DNA from: Bacteroides sp.
Lineage (GTDB): Bacteria > Bacteroidota > Bacteroidia > Bacteroidales > Bacteroidaceae
Length of the DNA stretch: 11,078 bases
Assembly (NCBI GenBank): GCA_019412865.1
Contig: DXOJ01000145.1
Coordinates: 1 to 11,078, forward strand
Reading direction: 5' to 3'
A program made the position numbers and the translations under genes. The notes under the pieces are model-generated. The model was not told the origin of the DNA. It did no database searches and saw nothing but the letters and a program-made list of their open reading frames with translations. This document shows, piece after piece, positions 1 to 6,453 of this stretch (positions within the stretch are counted from its first letter, which is position 1; every line of letters begins with the position of its first letter).

Positions 1-78
1 CAATGATGTCTTACCGGCATCCGGATGCGCAATAATGGCGAATGTTCGCCGTCTCAAAATTTCTGTATTATCTGCCAT
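1..78 (-). CDS. prfC: Peptide chain release factor 3 (RF3), N-terminal fragment
   Basis: Only the first 26 codons are in the window; the gene continues past the left edge. The visible peptide starts MADNTEILRRRTFAIIAHPD and continues AGKTSL. This matches the start of RF3, a translational GTPase that removes RF1/RF2 from the ribosome after termination. The stretch A17-T24 (AHPDAGKT) is the G1/P-loop that binds GTP phosphates; the RRTFAII-HPDAGKT context is typical of RF3 and helps to separate it from EF-G, which it otherwise resembles. The start is the ATG at 78-76; no strong Shine-Dalgarno precedes it, as is common in Bacteroidetes. It lies 76 bp downstream of rfbD on the same strand, so it may be co-transcribed with the LysE-DUF4924-rfbD genes. 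No convincing separate promoter is visible in the gap. The family call is firm for so short a fragment, but completeness cannot be judged. Confidence 0.9.
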   Translation of the reverse strand, partial: MADNTEILRRRTFAIIAHPDAGKTSL

Positions 79-93
79 AGTTGTTAAATTGAG

Positions 94-114
94 AATTGAA
101 AATTGAAAATTAAA
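94..114. repeat. Short AT-rich tandem repeat, 7 bp unit
   Basis: Three consecutive 7 bp units read AATTGAA, AATTGAA, AATTAAA on the plus strand. They lie in the rfbD-prfC gap, 16 bp before the prfC start codon. Short repeats of this AATTGAAAATT kind are, to my knowledge, scattered in Bacteroides intergenic DNA. Their role is unknown. The same tract forms one arm of the inverted repeat listed separately. Confidence 0.7.
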
Positions 115-174
115 AAATGATACTCAAAGTGGTTTCTTTTTTATTTCTCAACTCTCAATTTTTAATTTCCAATT
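101..174 (-). repeat. Long-range inverted repeat between rfbD and prfC
   Basis: Bases 101-116 and 159-174 are inverted copies of 16 bp with one mismatch, which becomes a G-U pair in the minus-strand transcript. The loop is 42 nt (117-158). One arm lies inside the last codons of rfbD and the other just before prfC, so a read-through transcript could fold across the rfbD stop codon. The stem is almost all A-U and no U-run follows it in the way of a normal intrinsic terminator, so a processing or stabilising role, or none, is as likely as termination. The complementarity is seen directly; the function is not known. Confidence 0.5.
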
Positions 175-1015
175 TCTCCAGGCATCGTTGGAGACTTTCC
201 TCCCAATGGGGGATTTCGATGCCGAATGTTGTTTTTATTTTTGTTTTATCAAGTACGGAGTATGCCGGACGGTTGGCCTTTGCAGGATATTCAGCTGTAT
301 GCAGAGGTTTCACTTTGCAGGAGGTTATTCCCGCCAGGCGATGAATAGCCACTGTGAAATCATACCAGGAACAAACGCCTTCATTGCTGAAATGGTAGAT
401 GCCGCGGACTATACCTTTATTAATAATGGTATAGATAGCACGTGCTAGGTCATTGGCATAAGTCGGGGTTCCGATCTGGTCGAAAACAACTCCCAGACTG
501 TCACGCTCTTTTCCAAGACGGATCATTGTCTTCACAAAATTATTGCCGAAGATGGAATAAAGCCATGCAGTACGGATTACGACTGCTTTCTCGCAATAAT
601 TCATCACGTCATATTCTCCTTCCAGTTTGGTGGTGCCATATACAGAGTCCGGACAAGGATCGCAATCCTCCGTATACGGAGTGTGTGCAGTACCATCAAA
701 AACATAGTCGGTAGATACCTGTATCATAGCGGCTCCATTGAATTGTGCCGCACTTGCCAATTGTTTCGGTGCTTCGCAATTCAATTGATAGGCTAGTTCC
801 GAATTATCTTCCGCTTTATCTACGGCCGTATAAGCGGCACAGTTCACGACAAGCTCAATCCGCTTCTCTGCGATATAAGCCCAAACGGCTTGCTTGTCAC
901 AGATGTTTAGTTCTTCTACATCTGTGAAATAATACGTATGTTGCGGGTTCTCTTTTGCAAGCACCTGCATCTCATTGCCAAGCTGACCGTTGGCACCCGT
1001 TACCAAAATTCTCAT
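155..1015 (-). CDS. rfbD: dTDP-4-dehydrorhamnose reductase
   Basis: Cytoplasmic enzyme of the last step of dTDP-L-rhamnose synthesis: it reduces dTDP-4-dehydro-6-deoxy-L-mannose with NAD(P)H, giving the rhamnose donor for capsule and O-antigen. The 286-residue product has the normal RmlD length. It is an extended short-chain dehydrogenase with the Rossmann glycine motif GANGQLG at residues 7-13, NCAAYTAVDKAE at 58-69, the catalytic STD at 101-103, and YxxxK as Y126 and K130. RmlD-typical DQIGTPTYANDLA at 179-191 and RPAYSVLD at 249-256 are also present. All residues expected for activity are there. The ATG start at 1015 directly abuts the TAA stop of the DUF4924 gene (1018-1016), giving TAAATG, so translation is probably coupled. 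No other rhamnose genes (rmlA, B, C) are visible nearby. The alternative symbol is rmlD. Confidence 0.96.
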   Translation of the reverse strand: MRILVTGANGQLGNEMQVLAKENPQHTYYFTDVEELNICDKQAVWAYIAEKRIELVVNCAAYTAVDKAEDNSELAYQLNCEAPKQLASAAQFNGAAMIQVSTDYVFDGTAHTPYTEDCDPCPDSVYGTTKLEGEYDVMNYCEKAVVIRTAWLYSIFGNNFVKTMIRLGKERDSLGVVFDQIGTPTYANDLARAIYTIINKGIVRGIYHFSNEGVCSWYDFTVAIHRLAGITSCKVKPLHTAEYPAKANRPAYSVLDKTKIKTTFGIEIPHWEESLQRCLEKLEIKN

Positions 1016-1558
1016 TTATTCATCCAGTTTTAATTCACCTTTACGGTCTTTATCATAATAGTTTGCCAACATAGAAAGGAAACTAGTGATAGCTTCCACT
1101 GCCTTAGCAGTACCTTCACTGATAGGCTTTTTTTGAAGACGAAGCAGGAGTACTCCATACAATGCCTCAAAACAGGTCTCCAATTCGGACTCTTTCTTAC
1201 CGTTTTTATTCCGTAATTCTACTATAAACGGCAATGCCTTGAAATAAGCGGCACTGTAAAAAGGAAATTTAGGAGAAGAAGCCAATGCGTTATGCAACTC
1301 TGTCAGATTGATAATCACATTCTTATTAATCTGCAAATGGCCTTTTTCCCGTACTCCTTCCTCACTCATCATCGTAATCAGATTGGTATACCATTCTCTC
1401 ATGGCAGGCTGCTGATCTGCCGGATAACGGGTAATTATATTTGCCTCCATCTCTTCCGGTTCACAATGATTGGCGCGGATCAAGTCTTCCTCTTGCCACA
1501 TATATATAAGGTACTCGGCAATATTCTTCTCTTTCAGTTGTTGTGCTATCTGATTCAT
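1016..1558 (-). CDS. DUF4924 family protein of unknown function
   Basis: A 180-residue protein that I recognise as DUF4924, a family known from Bacteroidetes with no assigned function. It starts MNQIAQQLKEKNIAEYLIYM. The sequence is rich in amphipathic helix (for example 1-24, 66-73, 118-143, 150-169), with no signal peptide, no membrane segment and no cysteine or histidine cluster that would suggest a catalytic or metal site. It is therefore most likely a soluble, all-helical cytoplasmic protein. It sits between an exporter and rfbD, 10 bp after the first and 0 bp before the second, in one operon. A clear Shine-Dalgarno fixes the start. No function is proposed here; the neighbours do not agree on a pathway. 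Confidence 0.85.
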   Translation of the reverse strand: MNQIAQQLKEKNIAEYLIYMWQEEDLIRANHCEPEEMEANIITRYPADQQPAMREWYTNLITMMSEEGVREKGHLQINKNVIINLTELHNALASSPKFPFYSAAYFKALPFIVELRNKNGKKESELETCFEALYGVLLLRLQKKPISEGTAKAVEAITSFLSMLANYYDKDRKGELKLDE

Positions 1559-1565
1559 AAGTTAT

Positions 1566-1570
1566 CTCCT
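1566..1570 (-). promoter_or_regulatory. Shine-Dalgarno for the DUF4924 gene
   Basis: On the minus strand AGGAG lies 7 nt before the ATG at 1558, and its first bases overlap the TAG stop of the LysE gene (TAGGAGATAACTTATG). This supports the chosen start and suggests coupling to translation of the upstream gene. Strong Shine-Dalgarno sites are not the rule in Bacteroidetes, so its presence inside the operon is of some note. Confidence 0.65.
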
Positions 1571-2222
1571 AATAAAGTGATTCTCCCAACAAAGTAAAAA
1601 TCAGTCCGGCAAGGGATACCAGCATTACAATACTTCCTACAACACGATTCAGTATCCAGATACCACGCAAGTTGAATTTAGTGCGCACTTTGTTCACAAA
1701 GTAAGTAATCCCCAACCACCAGGTCAATGCCCCTATAGCAATAGCAACATAGCCTGTGATTTCTTCGAACACCAGAACTCCCGGCTGCACAAAAGCAAAA
1801 CGGGCGAAAAGTCCGATAAACAGGAAGATTATCAAGGGATTGGAAAGAGTGACGAAAAATGCGGTAATAAAGTTATGGAAATAAGAACCTTTGCTGGAGG
1901 AAGCCGGACGAATGGACTGCACCGGGTTGCTACGAAAGGTATATATACCAAAAAGGAGTAGCATGATGCTCCCCAATAATTGCAGATAGAAAATATTCTT
2001 ATTAATATAATCGAACACAAAGCTCATCCCGTAGCCGGTGAGCAAAGCGTATGCTATATCGCTCAAAGAGGCTCCCAGACCTGTTACAAATCCATACCAA
2101 CGCCCTTTATTCAAAGTCCTCTGGATGCATAATACGCCCACCGGACCGAGGGGTGCGGACACAACAACGCCAATAATAAAGCCTTTCACTAATATATCGA
2201 ATATTGTCTCTATCTGAATCAT
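1569..2222 (-). CDS. LysE/RhtB family translocator
   Basis: An inner-membrane exporter of the LysE superfamily, whose known members expel amino acids such as lysine, homoserine or threonine. The substrate here cannot be told from sequence. From the ATG at 2222 it has 217 residues, near the family's usual 200-220, with about six hydrophobic segments (roughly 10-32, 43-70, 79-96, 117-141, 156-176, 190-212). The family signature APLGPVGVLCIQRTL followed by GFVTGLGASLSDIAYAL lies at 23-60, and TLSNPLIIFLFIGLFA at 125-140 matches the family's second conserved stretch, with Leu where Lys is often found after Asn-Pro. The frame stays open upstream to an ATG at 2321, but the extra 33 residues are not family-like, so the inner ATG was chosen. 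It is the first gene of the leftward operon with DUF4924 and rfbD. Confidence 0.88.
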   Translation of the reverse strand: MIQIETIFDILVKGFIIGVVVSAPLGPVGVLCIQRTLNKGRWYGFVTGLGASLSDIAYALLTGYGMSFVFDYINKNIFYLQLLGSIMLLLFGIYTFRSNPVQSIRPASSSKGSYFHNFITAFFVTLSNPLIIFLFIGLFARFAFVQPGVLVFEEITGYVAIAIGALTWWLGITYFVNKVRTKFNLRGIWILNRVVGSIVMLVSLAGLIFTLLGESLY

Positions 2223-2229
2223 GTCGCAA

Positions 2230-2251
2230 ATATCGCACTTTTTTGTGATAT
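2230..2251. other. Imperfect inverted repeat before the LysE-family gene
   Basis: ATATCGCAC and GTGATAT face each other across a T6 loop, pairing over 7 bp with a two-base bulge. The repeat lies 8-29 bp upstream of the chosen LysE start (2222). On the minus strand GATATTTG at 2234-2227 fits the Bacteroidetes -7 box TAnnTTTG in seven of eight positions counting the free ones, but I see no TTTG -33 box at the right distance, and the transcript would be nearly leaderless. The repeat could be an operator or chance in AT-rich DNA. Confidence 0.2.
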
Positions 2252-2365
2252 GGGGATAGTATATTAACGTTTTTTCCACACAAGAATCACTATATATAGC
2301 GATAATAAGTAAAACGTACATCGAAAATAAACATATTAAATAAGGTATAGGAATTTATTCTCTAT

Positions 2366-2400
2366 TTTTTTCCTACCACCAACGAAATTGATTATCTTTG
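2366..2400 (+). promoter_or_regulatory. Bacteroidetes-type promoter of purL
   Basis: TATCTTTG at 2393-2400 is a perfect match to the Bacteroidetes primary sigma -7 box TAnnTTTG. The -33 region is only a T-run (2366-2371, TTTTTT) about 21 bp upstream rather than TTTG. Transcription would start near 2406, giving a leader of about 75 nt before the purL ATG at 2481. Confidence 0.7.
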
Positions 2401-2440
2401 CGCCACAGAAAAAGAGAAGAGTTTCTCCTGCAGGAACTTC

Positions 2441-2473
2441 AATCGTAAAATCGTAAATCGTAAAATCGTAAAT
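2441..2473 (+). repeat. Tandem repeat in the purL leader
   Basis: The 15 bp sequence AATCGTAAAATCGTA occurs twice in perfect tandem (2441-2455, 2456-2470), followed by AAT. Each 15-mer itself holds two ATCGTA units, so four copies alternate at 8 and 7 bp spacing. The array ends 7 bp before the purL ATG and lies inside the predicted leader. Such ATCGTAA arrays are, as I recall, found before other Bacteroides genes; no role is established. It is far too short in unit and lacks spacers, so it is not a CRISPR array. Confidence 0.8.
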
Positions 2474-2480
2474 ATACAAC

Positions 2481-5400
2481 ATGATTCTTTTTTTCAGAAC
2501 CCCTTCCAAGAGCGTGATTGCCGTAGAGAGCAACCATCAGCTCACCCCTGACGAAAGTAATAAACTCTGCTGGCTTTTTGGCGAAGCCGTGATGGAAAGT
2601 GAAGAAAACCTGAAAGGCTGTTTCGTTGGCCCACGCCGCGAAATGATCACTCCCTGGAGTACAAACGCAGTAGAAATCACCCAGAACATGGGGCTCGAAG
2701 GCATAAGCCGCATCGAGGAGTACTTCCCTGTTAAGGACGAAAATGCCGATTACGACCCGATGCTCCAACGCATGTACAAAGGACTCGACCAAAACGTATT
2801 CACAACAAACCGTCAGCCGGAGCCGATCATCTATATCGAAGATCTCGAAGTGTACAACGAAAAAGAAGGTTTGGCTCTTTCTAAAGAAGAAATGGACTAC
2901 CTGAAGAAAGTAGAAAAGGACCTCGGACGGAAGCTGACAGACTCTGAAGTATTTGGTTTCGCACAAATCAACTCCGAACACTGCCGCCACAAAATTTTCG
3001 GCGGAACGTTTATTATCGACGGCGTAGAACAGGAATCTTCTCTGTTCCAAATGATTAAAAAGACGACACAGGAAAATCCGAATAAAATAATCTCTGCTTA
3101 TAAAGATAACGTAGCCTTCGCTGAAGGTCCGGTTGTGGAACAGTTTGCTCCGGCAGATCATTCAAAACCTGATTTCTTCCAGGTAAAGGACATCAAAAGT
3201 GTTATCTCACTGAAAGCGGAAACTCATAACTTCCCTACTACTGTAGAACCGTTCAATGGTGCTTCTACCGGTACGGGTGGTGAAATCCGCGACCGTATGG
3301 GTGGTGGTAAAGGTTCATGGCCGATTGCAGGTACTGCTGTCTATATGACTTCTTACCCGCGCATAGAAGAAGGACGCGAATGGGAAGAGATTCTTCCGGT
3401 ACGCAAATGGTTATACCAGACTCCGGAACAGATTCTAATCAAAGCATCCAATGGTGCTTCCGATTTCGGTAACAAGTTCGGCCAGCCGCTGATCTGCGGT
3501 TCGGTACTGACTTTCGAACATACGGAAAACAAAGAAGTTTATGGTTACGACAAAGTAATCATGCTTGCCGGTGGTGTTGGTTACGGTACACAACGTGACT
3601 GCCTGAAAGGCACACCGGAAGCTGGAAACAAAGTGGTAGTAATCGGTGGTGACAACTACCGTATCGGACTGGGTGGCGGTTCCGTATCTTCTGTAGATAC
3701 CGGTCGTTACAGCAGCGGTATCGAGTTGAACGCCGTGCAACGTGCCAATGCAGAAATGCAGAAACGTGCCAACAACGTCGTACGCGCTCTTTGCGAAGAA
3801 GAGGTGAATCCGGTGGTTTCTATTCATGACCACGGTTCTGCCGGACACGTAAACTGCCTGTCCGAACTTGTGGAAGAATGTGGCGGAGTGATTGACATGA
3901 GCAAGTTGCCTATCGGTGACAAGACTTTGTCTGCTAAAGAAATCATCGCTAACGAGAGTCAGGAACGTATGGGTCTGTTGATTAAAGAAGAAGCCATTGA
4001 ACATGTACGTAAGATTGCCGAACGCGAATGCGCTCCGATGTACGTAGTCGGTGAAACAACCGGCGATCATCGCTTCGCTTTCCAACAGGCTGACGGTGTA
4101 CGTCCGTTCGACCTTGCCGTAGAACAGATGTTCGGTTCTTCTCCCAAGACATATATGATAGACAAAACAGTGGAACGTCATTACGAAATGCCGAAATACG
4201 AATTGTCTAAACTACATGAATATCTGACAAATGTATTGCAGCTTGAAGCTGTAGCCTGCAAAGACTGGTTGACAAATAAGGTAGACCGCTCGGTAACAGG
4301 TAAAGTGGCTCGTCAGCAATGCCAGGGTGAACTTCAGTTGCCGTTGAGTGACTGTGGTGTCGTAGCACTCGACTACCGTGGCGAAAAAGGTATCGCTACC
4401 TCTATCGGACATGCTCCGCAAGCAGCATTAGCAGATCCGGCTGCCGGCTCTATTCTTTCTGTATCCGAAGCGCTGACCAATCTGGTTTGGGCTCCAATGG
4501 CAGAAGGTATGGACAGTATTTCACTGTCTGCCAACTGGATGTGGCCTTGCCGCTCTCAAGAAGGTGAAGATGCCCGTCTTTACACAGCTGTCAAAGCATT
4601 GAGCGATTTCTGCTGCGCACTGCAGATCAATGTTCCTACCGGAAAAGACTCTCTGTCTATGACACAGAAGTATCCGAACGGTGAGAAAGTGATTTCTCCG
4701 GGAACTGTGATTGTTTCTGCCGGTGGTGAAGTTTCCGACGTAAAGAAAGTGGTATCTCCGGTATTGGTTAACAATGAAAAGACTACGCTTTATCATATTG
4801 ATTTCAGCTTCGATGAACTGAAACTGGGTGGTTCGGCTTTCGCACAATCTCTGGGTAAAGTTGGTGACGAAGTACCTTGCGTACAAGATGCCGAATATTT
4901 CCGCGATGCTTTCCTTGCCGTACAGGAACTTATCAACAAAGGCCTGATCCTTGCAGGACACGATATTTCTGCCGGTGGTTTAATTACGACATTGCTCGAA
5001 ATGTGCTTCTCTAATGTAGAAGGCGGTATGGAAATCAGCCTCGACAAGATGAAGGAACAGGATATCGTTAAGATTCTGTTTGCTGAAAATCCGGGTATCG
5101 TTATCCAGATCAGCGACAAGCATAAGGATGAAGTGAAGAAGATTCTGGAAGATGCCGGCGTAGGCTATATGAAGTTGGGTAAACCGACTGACGAACGTCA
5201 CATTCTAGTATCTAAAGATGGAGCTACTTACCAATTCGGTATCGATTATATGCGAGATGTGTGGTATTCTTCTTCTTACCTGCTCGACCGAAAACAATCT
5301 ATGAACGGTTGTGCTAAAGCACGTTTCGAGAACTACAAGATGCAGCCTCTTGAATTTGCTTTCATGCCGGAATTCAAAGGTAAGCTTTCTCAATATGGTA

Positions 5401-6185
5401 TCACTCCGGATCGTCGCACTCCAAGCGGTATCCGTGCAGCTATCATCCGTGAGAAAGGTACGAACGGTGAACGCGAAATGGCTTACTCACTCTACCTGGC
5501 AGGTTTCGACGTGAAAGACGTGACGATGACCGACCTCATCAGCGGACGCGAGACACTGGAAGATGTAAACATGATCGTTTACTGTGGCGGTTTCTCTAAT
5601 TCCGATGTATTGGGTTCTGCTAAAGGATGGGCAGGCGCATTCCTGTTCAACCCGAAAGCTAAAGAAGCATTGGATAAATACTATGCACGCGAAGATACAT
5701 TGTCATTAGGTGTCTGCAACGGTTGCCAGCTGATGATGGAACTCGACCTTATCAACCCGGAACTGAAGAAGAAAGGCAAAATGTTGCATAACAATTCGCA
5801 CAAGTTCGAATCACGCTTCCTCGGCCTTACTATCCCGACTAACCGCAGTGTGATGTTCGGCTCTTTGAGTGGAAGCAAACTGGGTATCTGGGTAGCTCAC
5901 GGAGAAGGTAAGTTCTCTTTACCATATGACGAAGATAAATACAATGTGGTAGCGAAGTACAGCTATGACGAATATCCGGGCAACCCGAACGGTTCCGATT
6001 ATTCTATCGCAGCACTGGCTAGCGCAGACGGACGTCATCTGGCTATCATGCCGCACCTGGAACGTTCAATCTTCCCATGGCAAAACGGTTGTTATCCGGC
6101 CGACCGCAAGAACAGCGATCAGGTTACTCCATGGATAGAAGCGTTCGTCAATGCTCGCAAGTGGGTGGAAGCGAAAATGAAATAA
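2481..6185 (+). CDS. purL: Phosphoribosylformylglycinamidine synthase (large, single-chain)
   Basis: Cytoplasmic FGAM synthase, fourth step of purine synthesis: FGAR + glutamine + ATP give FGAM + glutamate + ADP + phosphate. With 1234 residues it is the long form that fuses PurS-like, synthetase and glutaminase parts (the E. coli enzyme has about 1295). NSEHCRHK at 164-171 and the ATP-binding stretch AETHNFPT at 246-253, then GTGGEIRD at 264-271, mark the first AIRS-like half; a second half follows to about 960. The C-terminal class I glutaminase domain begins near 985. Its nucleophile is C1079 in GVCNGCQ (1077-1083), with H1192 and E1194 in PHLER completing the triad. No residue or frame looks damaged. 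The start at 2481 gives the expected MILFFRTPSK N-terminus. The gene stands alone, with its own promoter and terminator, and is divergent from the LysE operon. The predicted leader holds a tandem repeat but no riboswitch that I recognise. Confidence 0.97.
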   Translation: MILFFRTPSKSVIAVESNHQLTPDESNKLCWLFGEAVMESEENLKGCFVGPRREMITPWSTNAVEITQNMGLEGISRIEEYFPVKDENADYDPMLQRMYKGLDQNVFTTNRQPEPIIYIEDLEVYNEKEGLALSKEEMDYLKKVEKDLGRKLTDSEVFGFAQINSEHCRHKIFGGTFIIDGVEQESSLFQMIKKTTQENPNKIISAYKDNVAFAEGPVVEQFAPADHSKPDFFQVKDIKSVISLKAETHNFPTTVEPFNGASTGTGGEIRDRMGGGKGSWPIAGTAVYMTSYPRIEEGREWEEILPVRKWLYQTPEQILIKASNGASDFGNKFGQPLICGSVLTFEHTENKEVYGYDKVIMLAGGVGYGTQRDCLKGTPEAGNKVVVIGGDNYRIGLGGGSVSSVDTGRYSSGIELNAVQRANAEMQKRANNVVRALCEEEVNPVVSIHDHGSAGHVNCLSELVEECGGVIDMSKLPIGDKTLSAKEIIANESQERMGLLIKEEAIEHVRKIAERECAPMYVVGETTGDHRFAFQQADGVRPFDLAVEQMFGSSPKTYMIDKTVERHYEMPKYELSKLHEYLTNVLQLEAVACKDWLTNKVDRSVTGKVARQQCQGELQLPLSDCGVVALDYRGEKGIATSIGHAPQAALADPAAGSILSVSEALTNLVWAPMAEGMDSISLSANWMWPCRSQEGEDARLYTAVKALSDFCCALQINVPTGKDSLSMTQKYPNGEKVISPGTVIVSAGGEVSDVKKVVSPVLVNNEKTTLYHIDFSFDELKLGGSAFAQSLGKVGDEVPCVQDAEYFRDAFLAVQELINKGLILAGHDISAGGLITTLLEMCFSNVEGGMEISLDKMKEQDIVKILFAENPGIVIQISDKHKDEVKKILEDAGVGYMKLGKPTDERHILVSKDGATYQFGIDYMRDVWYSSSYLLDRKQSMNGCAKARFENYKMQPLEFAFMPEFKGKLSQYGITPDRRTPSGIRAAIIREKGTNGEREMAYSLYLAGFDVKDVTMTDLISGRETLEDVNMIVYCGGFSNSDVLGSAKGWAGAFLFNPKAKEALDKYYAREDTLSLGVCNGCQLMMELDLINPELKKKGKMLHNNSHKFESRFLGLTIPTNRSVMFGSLSGSKLGIWVAHGEGKFSLPYDEDKYNVVAKYSYDEYPGNPNGSDYSIAALASADGRHLAIMPHLERSIFPWQNGCYPADRKNSDQVTPWIEAFVNARKWVEAKMK

Positions 6186-6203
6186 ATCATTTCTATACTC
6201 TAC

Positions 6204-6241
6204 AGAGGCTGGTACTTTCAATAGTATCAGCCTCTTGTTTT
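6204..6241 (+). terminator. Intrinsic terminator after purL
   Basis: AGAGGCTGGTACT (6204-6216) pairs with AGTATCAGCCTCT (6223-6235) over 13 bp with a single G-U pair and a 6 nt loop, followed by TGTTTT. It begins 19 bp after the purL stop. This should end the purL transcript and isolate the HTCS gene from it. Confidence 0.9.
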
Positions 6242-6370
6242 ATTAAACTTTCCGCTCTACCGAAAGACGTTTGGCAGATACCAAAACACCGAAAACAAAC
6301 AGTATATACCAATAGCTATCAAATAGTCTGTTTTCTTCATTTTTGGAGCGCTGTTATCTTTCACCAAAAT

Positions 6371-6401
6371 TTTGTAATATCGGAAAATCTTCTTAATTTT
6401 G
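6371..6401 (+). promoter_or_regulatory. Bacteroidetes-type promoter of the HTCS-CHR transporter operon
   Basis: TTTG at 6371-6374 (-33 box) and TAATTTTG at 6394-6401 (-7 box, TAnnTTTG) are both perfect and 19 bp apart, the expected spacing. The start of transcription would be near 6407, leaving a leader of about 47 nt before the ATG at 6454. Apart from this promoter and the purL terminator, the 268 bp between purL and the HTCS gene shows nothing I can name. Confidence 0.8.
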
Positions 6402-6453
6402 TCAAACTTTCCCCCTCATAAAAGATTCAATAACCCTTAAAAGTCCTATTTGT

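Noticed and set aside
79..154. A separate promoter for prfC
   Set aside because: TAATTTTC on the minus strand misses the final G of TAnnTTTG and the nearest TTTG is only 12 bp upstream instead of about 19, so it is not convincing.
117..714. Open frames on the plus strand opposite rfbD
   Set aside because: rfbD is a clear full-length enzyme on the other strand; these frames have no family likeness and no promoter or Shine-Dalgarno.
2223..2321. N-terminal extension of the LysE-family protein from an ATG at 2321
   Set aside because: The added residues are not LysE-like, contain no hydrophobic export signal of the family, and would put the start beyond AT-rich non-coding DNA; the inner ATG gives the usual family length.
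2441..2473. Possible CRISPR array
   Set aside because: Units are 7-15 bp, directly adjacent with no unique spacers, and no cas genes are present.
2407..2480. Purine-type riboswitch in the purL leader
   Set aside because: The leader is about 75 nt, largely taken up by the repeat and a weak hairpin around CCTGCAGG (near 2427-2434); no purine, PRPP or THF riboswitch pattern is recognisable.
2439..3161. A 240-codon open frame on the minus strand across the purL start
   Set aside because: It is antisense to the well-conserved purL N-terminus, has no recognisable domain, and its C-terminal end is just the translated tandem repeat (repeated YDF units).
3435..4181. A 248-codon open frame on the minus strand inside purL
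   Set aside because: It is the shadow of purL codon use on the other strand; the composition (many His, Phe, Thr, Val) is typical of such shadows and no motif is seen.
6077..6421. A plus-strand frame of 114 codons crossing the end of purL
   Set aside because: It starts inside purL in another frame and runs through the purL terminator and into the HTCS promoter, so it is not a real gene.
6186..6453. A second promoter with TATCTTTC at 6355-6362
   Set aside because: The last base differs from the -7 consensus and the only TTTG upstream is 9 bp away; the TTTG-N19-TAATTTTG pair nearer the gene is much better.
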